From assembly GCA_010909165.1 (NCBI GenBank), contig VJWM01000016.1:248001-312000 (forward strand): a stretch of DNA of 64,000 bases, written 5' to 3'. Shown here in pieces: positions 45,850 to 64,000 of this stretch; the first letter of the stretch is position 1, and each line of letters starts with the position of its first letter. This DNA is from Anthoceros angustus (taxonomy: Eukaryota; Streptophyta; Anthocerotopsida; Anthocerotales; Anthocerotaceae). The notes beneath the pieces were generated by a model. It had not been told where the DNA came from and made no database searches. It saw only the letters and a list, made by a program, of their open reading frames with translations. A program made the translations under genes and the position numbers.

Positions 45850-47880
45850 GCATGCAAGTACACAAACGCGCGGGGAGGTAGGCAGGGCCCTTCACTTGCA
45901 GATTCGGGAAAGAGGGTTGGAACGGGATTTGGTTGTTGGCAACTGCCTGGTGGATAGGTCTGCAAAGTGTGGCAGTTTGGAGGATGCTCGTACAGTGATG
46001 GAATGTGCAGGAGAGATGTGGTGACCTGGACCCCCATAATTGTTGGATATGCTACCTCTTTGCGTGCTCAAGAAGCTCTAGCGTTGTACATGGAAATGCA
46101 GAATGAGGGCATCACTCCATCGAATCATGTTACGTATGTCTGCCTGTTGAAGGCATGTGGCATCGTTGGAGCATTGTGTCAAGGGAAGCAGCTGCATGGC
46201 CAGATTCAGGTCCAAGGACAGGAGCTGACGCGACCATTGGCAGCAGCCTTGTGGACATGTATGCGAAATGCGGGAGCTTGGAGGACGTGCGTGGAGTGTT
46301 TGACAGATTGACAGTCAATGATGCTGTCACATGGAATGCTATGATAGCGGGATTTGCTCAGCATCGGCCTGGTTAAGAATCGCTGAAGCTCTTTTCAAGT
46401 ATGCAGAAGGAAGGTATTGTTCTACCAGATCACTCAACTTTTGTGTGCCTCTTGAAAGCGTGTGCCAATATTGGGGTTTGACGTGAAGGTAGAAAGATTC
46501 ATTCCAAGATTCTGGAGCGAGAATTGCATGGTGATGTGGTCCAAGGCAATGGCCTGGTGGACCTGTATTCTAAATGTGGCAGCTTAGAGGATGCCTGCAG
46601 AGTGTTCGATGATCTGCCCGCAAGAGATGTGGTAATGTGGAATGCCGTGTTCATTGGATATTCTCAGCATGGGCTTGGGCAAGAAGTCCTGACTCTATAT
46701 ACAAGGATGCAGCAGGAAGGCATCACTCCAGCCGATCAAATAAAATTTGCCTGCGTGCTGAAAGCATGTGACAGAGTTTGAGCTTTACATTTAGGGAAGC
46801 AGCTGCATTCCCAGATTCGAGATGAAGGATTAGATGTTTTTGACAGCATGAACACACAGGATGTGGTGACATGGAATGCTTTGATTGATGGGTATGTAAG
46901 ATGTGGTGAACTGGAAGATGCACGCCAGGTATTCTACAGCATGGCGACTAAGAATGTGGTGACTTGGACGGCATTGATTGCTGGGTATGCCCAGCAAGGT
47001 CTTGGACATGAGGCGCTTGGTCTGTATGGGCAAATGGAGAAGGAGGGCCTGATTTTGGCTGACCATTGTACGTTTTCTTGCCTTCTGAAGGCCTGTGCAA
47101 GCACTGGTGCCTTACAGAAGGGCAAGCAGGTGCACTCACAGATTGTTGAGAGAGGACTGCTAGATGACGTAGTGTTGGGTGACTGCCTTGTGGACATGTA
47201 TACAAAATGTGGCGAACTAGAAGATGCACGCCAGGTTTTTGACAGCTTCAACACCAAGGATGTGGTCACATGGAATGCCCTGATAACTGGGTATGGTACT
47301 TGTGACGATGGTCAGAATGCACTAGCTTGTTTTGAGGAGATGTTAGTTGATGGCATTCAGCCTGATGGTGCTACTTTTATTTGTCTTCTAGCAGCATGCA
47401 GTCATGAGGGACTGGTCCAGGAGTAAGCACTTCGATTCCATGGCTGAACAGCATGGCATCGAACCTACTATTGAGCATTACAATTGCATGATTGATCTTC
47501 TTGGGCGTGCGGGCCATTTAAATGAGGCTGAGAAGATGCTGTTGTCATGTGAGGGCCAAAGTAATGTTGTGGCCTTAAGGTCTTTGTTGAATGCCTGCAA
47601 AAGTCACGGGGATATAGAGAGGGCGATGTGGTGTTTTGAAAGCATTGTTAGGCTGGACCCTCAGCGGGCAGCATATGTGCTCATGGCTAACGCCTATGCA
47701 GATGCAGGTATGTGGACCGTTGTAGACAGGATTGAAACACAAAGAACGGTAGCAGGAGCTAGCAAGAAACCTGCTGTGGCGACTATTGAGGTGAATAAGC
47801 AGGTACATAGATTTCTGGTGGGAGAAAGGAATGAGCATATTGCACAACAGGATCCATCTACCCTTTTGAGGAATTCCTGA
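45850..47880 (+). pseudogene. PLS-type pentatricopeptide-repeat (PPR) protein, E-type C-terminus, broken
   Basis: PPR proteins bind organelle RNA and act in editing and processing. Repeats are plain from 45880 on: VGNCLVDRSAKCGSLEDA, RRDVVTWTPIIVGYA, GKQLHGQI, SSLVDMYAKCGSLEDVRGVF, ARDVVMWNAVFIGYSQHGLG, then the best-preserved part 46848-47426 (QDVVTWNALIDGYVRCGELE, KNVVTWTALIAGYAQQGLG, LVDMYTKCGELEDA). The C-terminus (47404-47880) has NCMIDLLGRAGHLNEAE and E-type motifs and ends in VNKQVHRFLVGERNEH without a DYW domain. Defects: no start or transit peptide, frame changes near 45990, 46215, 46375 and 47425, stops at about 46480 and 46780, and about 40 residues missing near 46829. Neighbours give no functional link. 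Confidence 0.93.
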
Positions 47881-48899
47881 TGATGGATGGCCGGAAATGA
47901 CAGTAAGCCCATCATCATCCGTGGCATGCCTCAGAGCTTCCGTTCGAAGATGGTATGGCCCTTTCGTCGGTGGAGTCACAGAGACTGACAGACGCAGAGC
48001 AGCAGGTTTCAAGTCTCCTCCGCCTGGTCTAGGTGACAAAAGCGGAAAATTCTTGTCAAGTGATAAGGTTGGAGAAGCCAGCAGCTCCTTCCACGAGATA
48101 GACAGTGTGCCAATTTGCTTGGAGGCCGTGAGCTTGCTGAGCATGCCGTACTTCTTGAGAAGCCCGAAAACCAGCTCACATGGTGTCTCTTCGCCATTCT
48201 AATGGTTCCCTACTCTTTGTCATTTCTGTGCTTTTCATGTGCCGTTTTAGATTTTGGACCTGGTTCATGGTCATGGACAGCACAACTCCCGAGAGTGGAC
48301 ACAAAACCCCTGCAAGATTTCCAAATTCTAGCTACCTGGCTGGAATCGACACAGTTCGACGACTTTTGGGTCTGGTTTCGTCATCCCAGGTGATATTTTC
48401 CCTCAACCCTCGCCGATCCTTTCTTTCTGGACACATGGTCGGCTGAATGTGGCCTGAATTCCAATACATGCAGTGACCCTCTCCTTTTGAATTCGAGCAG
48501 TACGGTGGTGGCATTTCGTGGCAGCTATACATGTATGATGAGAGTCCTGACGGTTCATCAACATCGACTGATGATCGGAAAGCTGCCCCGGCTCTGGCTA
48601 CGGATATGTCACAAGACATATCCGACTGTACAACATGTTTCTGGATAGTGCTTTGACAAGTCATGCCACTGTCGTTTGCAGACATTCTCCCATATTGGGA
48701 ACCTCGGCCACCAAGCCGCTGGAGGCAAGTGGTTGGCGACATTCCAAAACACGGCGTGCTTCTTTCGGATGAGGCTGCTGTACCAGGTTTTGGTTTTCGT
48801 TTCGTTTCTGTTCATCTGCGGCAATGCTTGCAGTCGTTTCAGCTCTGGAGAGAAGTGCATGCTATCTCAGTGCTGATTTCTGCATTAGAGGAGGATATC
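47881..48899. other. No gene recognised
   Basis: Mixed-composition DNA with short frames. A plus-strand piece at 47947-48030 (MALSSVESQRLTDAEQQV) and one at 48663-48914 (PLSFADILPYWEPRPPSRWR) read like protein but match no family I know. A splice-like junction is possible near 48032. Confidence 0.3.
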
Positions 48900-49165
48900 T
48901 TTGTCTGTGGGTGATTACCAGTTGGCCAATGTGGTGCAGAAGAGAAATCTGGCGCTGGCATATTTGTAGCAGGAAATCGAGGTGCAGGCGCTGTTGAGAT
49001 ATCCAAAGGATAGTTCAGCCGGTTGTACAAAGAGGTGAGAGTTCTTGCACTTCACATGTTTGTGTGCTGAAACTTTCAAGGCTGAAGAATTTGAGCTCGT
49101 GGGCAGGTAACATCGCATCTGGGGTCTGCCTCAAAGCTGTATGTGCATGATGGAGCAATTAACTG
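48900..49165 (+). repeat. Diverged direct repeat, downstream copy
   Basis: This is the second copy of the 40380-40650 repeat, 8.5 kb downstream and in the same orientation. Together they bracket the Plavaka-like gene and the PPR pseudogene. Their divergence shows the pair is old. Confidence 0.85.
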
Positions 49166-49270
49166 CGAAGCTGGAAGAGGAGCAGACCAAGGCCTGAGCT
49201 CAGGAGCAACCCGTCACCCTCGATCCGTCAAGTTCACAGCTAGGTGAGTTCTCCTCGCTAACTAGTAGTT

Positions 49271-49309
49271 AGTGAAAAGATAACTAGAACACCTAGTTAT
49301 CTCTTCGCT
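49271..49309. repeat. 17-bp hairpin
   Basis: AGTGAAAAGATAACTAG (49271-49287) and CTAGTTATCTCTTCGCT (49293-49309) pair with two mismatches around a 5-base loop. No U-run follows and no function is evident. Confidence 0.85.
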
Positions 49310-49500
49310 AAATGGTCAGACGAGAGGTTGTTGCCGAATAAATGAGCTTAACTGGTCACTATGGTGCAGTCTCCCGGACGAATTGTTGGCGACCAGGCGG
49401 GGCTCTGCGCTGTTCTAAGTTGGTGCTCGTCAGGCGTTGTTCTTCGGTGGCCGTTTCTGCCAGGCTCTGCATTCTCTTATTCTTGCGTAAGTGAATTCTT

Positions 49501-49675
49501 GCCTTGTCTGTTTTCCTCAACTTGCTCCCTGTCCACTTTCATTTTCTCGCCTTGTCCGTTTTCCTCAACTTGCTCCCTGTCCACTTTCATTTTGTCGCCT
49601 TGTCCGTTTCCTTCAACTCTCTCCTTCCACTTTCGTATTCAAACTTGCTTTGTCCGTTTCCTTCAACTTGCTCCC
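49501..49675 (+). repeat. 48-bp pyrimidine-rich tandem repeat, about 3.5 copies
   Basis: Units start at about 49501, 49549, 49597 and 49647 (CTTGTCCGTTTTCCTCAACT and onward). The tract ends 38 bp before the ATG at 49713 and probably lies in the leader or an upstream intron of that gene. Confidence 0.85.
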
Positions 49676-49712
49676 CCTTCTACTTTTGTGCCAGTCGTTA
49701 GAGATAATCAAG

Positions 49713-51069
49713 ATGACCAGTAGACGCATTAGAGCTTCAGCTCCAAGTCAGAAAGAGGACAATAGAGCTTCAGCTCCAAGTCAGAAAGAGGACAACAGAG
49801 CTTCAGCTCCAAGCCAGAAAGAGGACACACGAGTTTCAGCTCCAAGCCAGAAGGACAATGAGAGGCCTAATTGGACGTCTGATAAGGCAGCCTGTTACGA
49901 GATGAGGTCGAAGTCTCATATGGAAGCGATTGCGGCGCAGCAGCAGAAGCCAGTTGAGGATCGAGCTGCCTTTATGGCCAGAAGGAACTGTACCTTTATG
50001 GCCAGAAGGAACTGTATTGGCACGGAGGAGCGGTTAGTTTAAGACCTCTTGAGTTTTTTGTCTCTCCGTGTCTTACAGCAAGTTTCCAGTTTTGTCGACT
50101 AAATTTCTATCTGTTTGGTCTGATGCTAGGGGATTTGAAGGCCGAGGAATTGTGAAGAGGTCAAGAGAGGCTGGAGAGACTCTTCTTCACACCAACACAA
50201 AGGCAAAAGTTCACAATGAAAACGCATCATAAATGTTAGTGCTCGAGTTCATATGTTTCTATAGCCCCTTGCACCTGTTTCCAATTTAAGTTTTTGGTTT
50301 GTTTGGCAGGCTCACTGTTGAACTCCTGAAGGAAGAGAATAAAAAGCAGCGGGACTTATTAAATTTGATGCAGCGGACGACAGATATGGCTTTGAAACTG
50401 TCAAATGTCAACAAACCGGATTACATGGACTCAAAATCTTTGAACAGGAAAGTCGGCATACTGCTTGCAGATGTCATGCTTGGCAGGACCTCGGAGGCTA
50501 CTTTTTTCCCTAGTGATGATTGGCTGCAGAAGAGTATCATGGCTGCGTATTTCATTCAAGAAGATCAGAACGCACGCTGTGAGTTCCAAAAAAATTGGAT
50601 ATCTACAGTACACCGTCATGTTGGAGTCATTGTGCGGAATAAGAGATGCAGTTACACAAAGATCTTAAGAGAGACACTTTACGCTAAGATTGGTTCGCCG
50701 AAACCTAGATTAAATGCTCCGAGGGGTGATTTGATTGATTGGGAAAGTAAATTGGAAGATGTAAACAAGTCATTAGACTGGAGAGAAGTTTTGGACACCG
50801 ACACAGGTATGCTGGATGATTGGGGCGCTGATCCTTTAGTGGCTTGCATTGCGGCTGTGTTTTATGGAACAGGTAGAGTTGAAATTGTTTGTCCAATCGA
50901 GCTGAACATCCAGCAAGCGGCTTTCTTATTCCATGTCGCAGAGCTTGCCATGGAGGGGAAAACGTTAAGAATGCCGCAACACCACCAGCAAATCGTGAAT
51001 ATGGAGCATAGAATTCGAGCATCCATGGGTTCAATGACAAAGTTTCATATAGTAGATTTTGATAATTAG
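49713..51069 (+). CDS. Uncharacterised spliced gene with N-terminal 11-residue repeats
   Basis: Not recognised. Exon 1 (49713-50032) starts MTSRRIRASAPSQKED, has about four RASAPSQKEDN repeats, then PNWTSDKAACYEMRSKSHME and a duplicated FMARRNC. It ends at a GTTAGT donor. Exon 2 starts at 50130 after TGATGCTAG and reads RGFEGRGIVKR; its end is uncertain (a donor at 50160 keeps the frame, later ones meet a stop). Exon 3 (50310-51069) starts after TTTGGCAG with a coiled coil (LTVELLKEENKKQRDLLNLM), then a compact mixed alpha/beta-like region (SKSLNRKVGILLADVMLGRT, KNWISTVHRHVGVIVRNKRC, DWGADPLVACIAAVFYGTGR) and stops at 51069. Total about 370 residues. The open 250-residue last exon and plausible splice sites argue for a real gene. 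It may belong to a transposon or be a host gene. Confidence 0.5.
49731..49859 (+). repeat. 33-bp in-frame tandem repeat, four copies
   Basis: AGAGCTTCAGCTCCAAGTCA and the next 13 bases repeat at 49731, 49764, 49797 and (30 bp) 49830, coding for RASAPSQKEDN-type units in the gene at 49713. Confidence 0.95.
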
Positions 51070-52143
51070 TAAATGACTTTGAAAATTCATTTGAATAGAC
51101 ATTTATATTCATACATATTAATACAAAATATGAGTACTTTTTGAAATTTCTATACAAACGTGAATTATATCTGAGTGAAAAAGATATAGTGTAAAATAAA
51201 ACATATATATATATAATATAAATACATAACTAATATATAATATATAATATATTACCTTACATTCCACACATAACATAGTAAAATATTGATAGGATTGTTG
51301 TATTCAAATTCACATGTAAGAGATAATATCCTATATTTATTTTTTAGATATTCTATATTATTTTCACAAGTATTCGGCATGAATGTTGGCTCACAAAAAT
51401 ATTAGATGATATAAATTTGAATGTCTTTAACAAAACAAAGATATTTATTTCATAAAAGGTTTTTGTAAATACGCCACACACATTTCATAAGTATTGCCAC
51501 ATGCACTTTATTCTACGGCCGTTACATTACTATGATCCCTAAATTTAAACAATACAATTCCATATAATAGATTACATATCTCACATTTAGTTTTTGGATA
51601 TTTTCATGTATATTTAGTAAGCATTGTACATGAATACTTGATAACAATGGTAATGTAACTATTCTTCATTAATTTACGTAAATTAAAAAATATGTACTAA
51701 AATATTATGAGAATTTGTATGTATTTTACAAATAAGAAAATATTTTTCCACAAAGTGTTCATAAATACCCTGCACACATTCATGATTGTCACTATGTGTG
51801 CTTTATGCAACTCCTTGCAACATTACCGTGAACTACATATGGTAAGCATGGCAATTTCTGTATTCAAATCAAGTAACTCTACATCAAGGTCATTGTAATT
51901 CCTACATACAAATCAAAGGACTCTACACCAGAGTTATTATTTGATTCAATATATACAAATTTGAGAACTCGGTGTATATGACATAAGCATTTCTATTTGA
52001 TGCACTATGGTATCTTTATATTGTACATATTATGTTCCATATTGTTTTATTTATTTATTTTGCAATAAGAGTTCATGACACTCTTTATAGATTTCTAAAT
52101 AGATAGATTTCATAAATTTTCGTACAAGAACTGTGATTTTTGT

Positions 52144-52181
<38 letters not shown>

Positions 52182-52735
52182 CGTATACAAAACACATGGA
52201 ACATATGTGTTTGAAGACATTGAATTTATATGGATTTGTGAATTTTTATATGGGAACTATCATGTTTTACTACTTATATGTGTATATATCATATTATAAA
52301 AACATTCGACATATCTGTTCGTACTATATACAAGTTATAATCATTAAGCATAGTGCTTGCATTAGTTGCATGTCTATCCATGTACGCAAATCATGCATGT
52401 TCGCCATAATTTTTGATGGGGTATAATCATAAGATTAAAATTGATGTCATAAGATAATTTCTTAACATATCCATACAAACTTCCACATCATATGTGTTGA
52501 GAACATTGTATGGAGATTGTGCTACACATGTACATTTTTTTATATCAAATTCATGAATAAATTGCATGACACTCTCTATGGAGTGGGAACCATATGATTG
52601 TCATATGGTTTCCATTAACTCTCATTTTTGTGATGCCAAAAGTGTAATAAGACCCCAAGATTTCAACATAATTGTAATAAGAGGGGTCCAAATCTTAACA
52701 TAAAGTGTAATATGATTGCCTTTTTCTAGTAGGGT
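51070..52735. other. AT-rich island ending in a CACTA-like terminus
   Basis: No coding sequence is seen. Composition resembles 10680-11640. At 52719-52735 CCTTTTTCTAGTAGGGT resembles a plant CACTA right end (CTTTTTCTAGTAGTG), and just inside it two copies of a 30-bp motif (ATTGTAATAAGAGGGGTCCA and a variant) form subterminal repeats. A CACTA left end was not found. Confidence 0.45.
52144..52181 (+). repeat. Compound AC/AT microsatellite
   Basis: About ten AC units run directly into about nine AT units. Confidence 0.95.
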
Positions 52736-52754
52736 GAGAGAACTCTTGGGTTTT

Positions 52755-53490
52755 GTTGGTATAGTGGATCCAATGTGTTGTTGGGAACTCCTGAATAGTC
52801 TGAATAGGGAGGATATCTTGCTGCCAACCTTCATGTCCTTGATTATAGTGCTCTACTATATTATTGGTTCTTGTGTATTTGTGCCATTTCTGGTTATCAA
52901 TGATGGCTCTATAAGCCTCGTTTCTGATTGGCTAGACCTTTAGATAACATTATCTTAACAGGGTAACTGACATGCTGTATCTTGGTTGCAAATTTGGAGT
53001 TAATTGAGTGCAAGGTCGGGAGTGTTGGAAAAGCCTTTCTTGATTGATAGAGATTACATAACATAGTCTTTCCTTTGAACTTTAATTGGCCCTTGTGGTG
53101 ACAGCAAGACACATGCTATAGTTTTATTGTTATAGTCCAATGTGTAGTTGGGGACTTTTTAATGGCCTACACATGGAGGGCATCTTGCTTCCAACCACCA
53201 GTTGCTTGATCATGCTGCTCTGCTTTATTATCAGTTCTTGCTTGGATGGGCATATGCTATATATTTATGCCGTTTTTGGTTATCAATGATGGCTTGTGTG
53301 CTCGTTTCTAATTGGCTAGATCTCGGGATAACATTATCTTAGTAGGGATATTGACATGCTGTTTGTTGGGACAAAATTCCAAGTTGAAAGAGTGCAGGGT
53401 TTGGGGTGTTGTAGCAGCCTTCCTTGATTGATAGAGGATACATAAGATAATCTTTCTTTTCAACCCTTGGGGTGACAACAATGGTACATG
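52755..53490 (+). repeat. About 370-bp tandem duplication, two copies
   Basis: 52755-53115 and 53125-53490 share TGTTATAGT..CCAATGTG, GGATATCTTGCTGCCAACC / GGGCATCTTGCTTCCAACC, GGTTATCAATGATGGCT, TGGCTAGA..T, ATAACATTATCTTA and TCTTGATTGATAGAG-type blocks. The copies are clearly diverged by substitution. No gene recognised. Confidence 0.9.
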
Positions 53491-55325
53491 CCATGCCTAC
53501 TCCACATCGTAGGCAGCTACTAGAAACTCTCGACCTTCCGCATGGCTTGTGAGTTTGGCCTTCCCCTTCCTCTTCCGTTCTGCGGCCATTTTCCTGCTGT
53601 CATGTGCATGCATTTCTCCTAATGTGGTATTGGAATTCTGCAATCACAGCCATGCATATGCCATACTGATGGCCCTTGGCATGTAAGCAGAGAGAAATTG
53701 CTAGCTGGAAAATTGCAATTTGCACGCTCACCTTGGCCGCCTGCCTCGATTTATTTCTCGCCTATTGAACAACGCCTGGTTTGATAACGTCCTCCACAGC
53801 CCTCACCCATGTTATCCATGCTCCCCCATCCACCTCTCTAGGCCTTGCTCTTGCTTTCCTCTTCTGGCCTCCTCCCTTCTCCACAACCTGCGTCTGCCGG
53901 AGCACCATTGTGCAGGTCCATGCTCTCGGCCTGAGACTCCACTAGGTGTGTGTCTGATACAAAAATCGCACCGGTGTTCCTCTTCCTCCCTGTTCTCCTC
54001 CTCCTCATCATCATGCCGTGACGCCATCAGCCCACCAAGTACCTACTTGTCGAATCCCCTGGACAAATGCCTCATCTCTATACCTTGCCTTTCTTGTCCT
54101 CCAGCCCCCGATGACAGCCTCATTTTTATAATTGCATTAGGCTCAAATGTCCTCATCCCACGCTCCCCCCGGGCGCTCTTCCTCCATTTGTGACACATCC
54201 TGGCTTGATGTTCCTTGCACCCATACATTTCATCTCACACTTTGATGGATACTGCCATTCTCTCCCTATGTACCTGGCCCCCTCCTATTAAGAGACAACA
54301 CATACCTATCACTTGCTGGTGACGCCGCACTCCCCAAGTTGTTTTCGTTATCCCCATTTTTGCCCCTCTCGACACATCCACCCTATCCCTCCCTCAAGCA
54401 ACATGACCACCGCCCATTCCTGCCCCTAACCACTGTTCCCCGTGTTACACAACATCATCGCCCTCGCTATCCTCCACGGTGTCATCCACATTGCCTCTGC
54501 TTGTCCTGTGACTGCCATGCAATGGCCCCACCTTGTTAGTGTGGCGATAGCCTCTTCAGACTTCTAGCCTCACGGCTCCCACCACATGCTAGGTGGACGA
54601 GGAGGATGAGGAGGATAGCCCAGTCGAGCTACCCTCCTCATCCTTCCCACCTTTCTACGACCTCCTATCGCCGGCGCCGTCGCACACACCTCCCAATTGT
54701 GGTGTGTTTACCGGTTGCATACGATCCTTGCCCACCTCCGTCTCACACCATTTCCCTATTCTTGTTGTGCCATGTTTTCTTTTGTTTTTTTTTTCCTTCC
54801 TTGCACGACAACCAGCTGCCATCCTCCCTCATGAGGTTAGCATTAGAAACCTATCCGTAGACATTGAAGGCCTGAAATTTGAAATTCAGAAGCGACCCAT
54901 AACTTGCATGCATGCAGGTGAATCAGCGAGTGTGATTCACGCCATCACGCTTTCCCCTTCCCTAATCACCACCTTCCTTGACCATAGATACGCGACATTG
55001 ACTTGTCGTGACATTGGTTACAACATAACCAAGGTGCATTGCCTGCATTTAGGGTACATTATACTATTTAGTGACTGAATATCGTTAAATATAATGTGCA
55101 AACAGGACAATGGCCCCTATGCCCGCTCTACTTCGTAGTTCTCAGAACACCTCACTAGTCCACACACGTCACTACCCCAACTATGATCACTACTATGTGC
55201 CACCGTCCATGAGTTCCTACTCCCTCCATCTCCGATCCGGTGTGGGAACGACAATTGCCTAACCTATGTTATCCTCCATCATCTTCGGATGCAGGATGGA
55301 TTGGATTATCCGTGATGGCCACACA
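53491..55325. other. Pyrimidine-rich tract, no gene recognised
   Basis: The plus strand is C/T-rich with open frames (53720-54193, 54593-55078) that look like low-complexity Ser/Pro/Leu translation rather than a known protein. Confidence 0.35.
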
Positions 55326-55366
55326 CGCTCCATCGATGGCCACACAAATGGGCCATCGATGGAGCG
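55326..55366. repeat. Perfect 16-bp hairpin
   Basis: CGCTCCATCGATGGCC (55326-55341) and GGCCATCGATGGAGCG (55351-55366) flank a 9-base loop. Confidence 0.95.
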
Positions 55367-63031
<7,665 letters not shown>

Positions 63032-63116
63032 AACCCTATGGTGCCGTTAAGAGCCCACAGGATGGGGCGCGGCGGCCGGCGCCCACCTCAGTGCTCTTCT
63101 TAAGCACCATAGGGTT
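63032..63116. repeat. Inverted repeat, 23-24 bp arms
   Basis: AACCCTATGGTGCCGTTAAG (63032 on) and its imperfect inverse CTTAAGCACCATAGGGTT (ending 63116) enclose about 38 bp of GC-rich DNA. This could be a hairpin or a tiny MITE-like remnant. Confidence 0.8.
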
Positions 63117-64000
63117 CCGTCAGCGAGGATACCAAGCTGCCAACGCCCACATGGCGAAGGACCATAGGTCACCTACAATTTATACATGTGGTGGGGCGGC
63201 AGGCCCCCCCCTCAAAAGCGATGGCATGGATTGTGGTTGCTCGTGAAATGCGGCCAGCGACAATTGCGCGCTAGGGCGGAACATGAAGGTTCTTCCTCCG
63301 TTGATTTGGGGCGGGGCGTCGCCCAGGCGATATCTTGTCTGATAGGAGGGTCCTTCATATCTAAGCGGATGTCTCTTCAAATGTACGAGTGTGTATGTTT
63401 TAAATGAAAAATATCAAGCGGCTTTAGATGCCCATCGTTTGCGGTTACATCGAGGCGGTGAAGATGGCGAAACAGAGCAAGAGTTATGTAGAACCACATA
63501 TGTACCTTCTACTTTCAATCGATGGAATGGACCAAAAGACGGAGATTCCCCATCTACTTGATGGCCAAAGAACTTGGATGAGAGTGCGTATTCGAGTTCA
63601 TGTGGTTGGGTGCATGATCACAATTACACGTTTAAGGCAAGAGCTTACTTGCATTATGCGAACTTGAATGATGCCAATCTTCACGATTACCATCATCCGG
63701 GATGTTATTCATTCTGAAGGAGTATTGCCGAAAGTGTTATATTTGCAATTGGACAACACTGCGGAGAACAAGAATCAAGCTGTTTGCATATCTCAACATG
63801 CTCGTGGACATGGGGACGTTTGAAAAGGTGAAAGTGGGGTTTTGTTGGTGGGGCATCGCATGATCAAATCGACCAAATGTTTCATGCTTTTCAAAAGCTT
63901 AAAACATAAGGAAGGCTCACATTCGCTTCCACGACCGAACCGCGATAATTTTTGAAGGGGTGAATAATCTCGAAGGGGTTTTCATAAATAATCTCGAAGG
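63117..64000. other. No gene recognised
   Basis: Mixed composition. A plus-strand frame at 63428-63667 has no known motif. The last 60 bases contain a short direct repeat of AATAATCTCGAAGG, cut by the window end. Confidence 0.35.

Noticed and set aside
49711-50042. Myb/SANT domain at PNWTSDKAACYEMRSKSHME
   Set aside because: The W-T start is suggestive, but the following helices and conserved aromatic positions of Myb/SANT domains are missing.

Overview
The window reads as nuclear DNA of a land plant. The evidence is a spliced gene with clean GT...AG introns, a CASP-like membrane-protein exon, a PLS-type pentatricopeptide-repeat (PPR) gene remnant, a trihelix DNA-binding gene, and plant-type Ty3/gypsy, PIF/Harbinger and CACTA-like elements. 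The PPR repeat style and the sparse gene content among old repeats make a seed-free plant, perhaps a fern, my best guess. That is an inference; nothing here fixes the species.

Layout. At 0-1 kb there is the first exon of a CASP-like gene on the minus strand. At 1.3-5.8 kb two PIF/Harbinger transposase copies lie head to tail. Each carries an internal tandem array of about 227 bp (4 and 3 copies) covering its N-terminal DNA-binding part. At 5.8-8.4 kb a trihelix (Myb/SANT-like) gene on the minus strand is followed by a decayed inverted copy of itself, giving a long hairpin; the trihelix protein may be the element's accessory DNA-binding partner. At 8.7-9.2 kb there is an unrecognised coding fragment, at 9.5-10.05 kb a CACTA-type element end, and at 10.3-11.6 kb AT-rich DNA. 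A Ty3/gypsy chromovirus-type retrotransposon spans about 15.0-22.63 kb (LTRs, primer-binding site, protease, RT, RNase H, integrase, chromodomain, polypurine tract). Its 3' part is duplicated and all its reading frames are broken. At 25.5-28.3 kb there is an exact-period 1371-bp tandem duplication. From 28.4 to 36.85 kb two arms of tandem subrepeats (1.2 and 1.7 kb) face each other around a G-rich core, which looks like a foldback or Mutator-like element. GC-rich repeats follow to 39.8 kb.

The most notable gene is at 41.9-45.6 kb: an eight-exon gene for a protein of about 977 residues with the hallmarks of Plavaka (KDZ-class) transposases, a family I know mainly from fungi. Every splice phase is consistent and only one 1-nt frameshift interrupts it. 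Next to it are a PPR pseudogene (45.85-47.9 kb) and an uncharacterised spliced gene with an N-terminal 11-residue repeat (49.7-51.1 kb). A divergent direct repeat of about 270 bp flanks the Plavaka and PPR block.

From 51 to 64 kb there is AT-rich DNA with a CACTA-like terminus, a 370-bp tandem duplication, a 119-bp AT microsatellite and a long pyrimidine-rich tract without recognisable genes. In the repeat-rich parts, duplicated copies differ mainly by 1-3 nt indels at fixed positions, often at CAG/CTG or CCGG sites, with perfect identity between them. This suggests sequence error at methylated CHG sites as well as real decay, so frameshifts in transposon genes should be read with caution.
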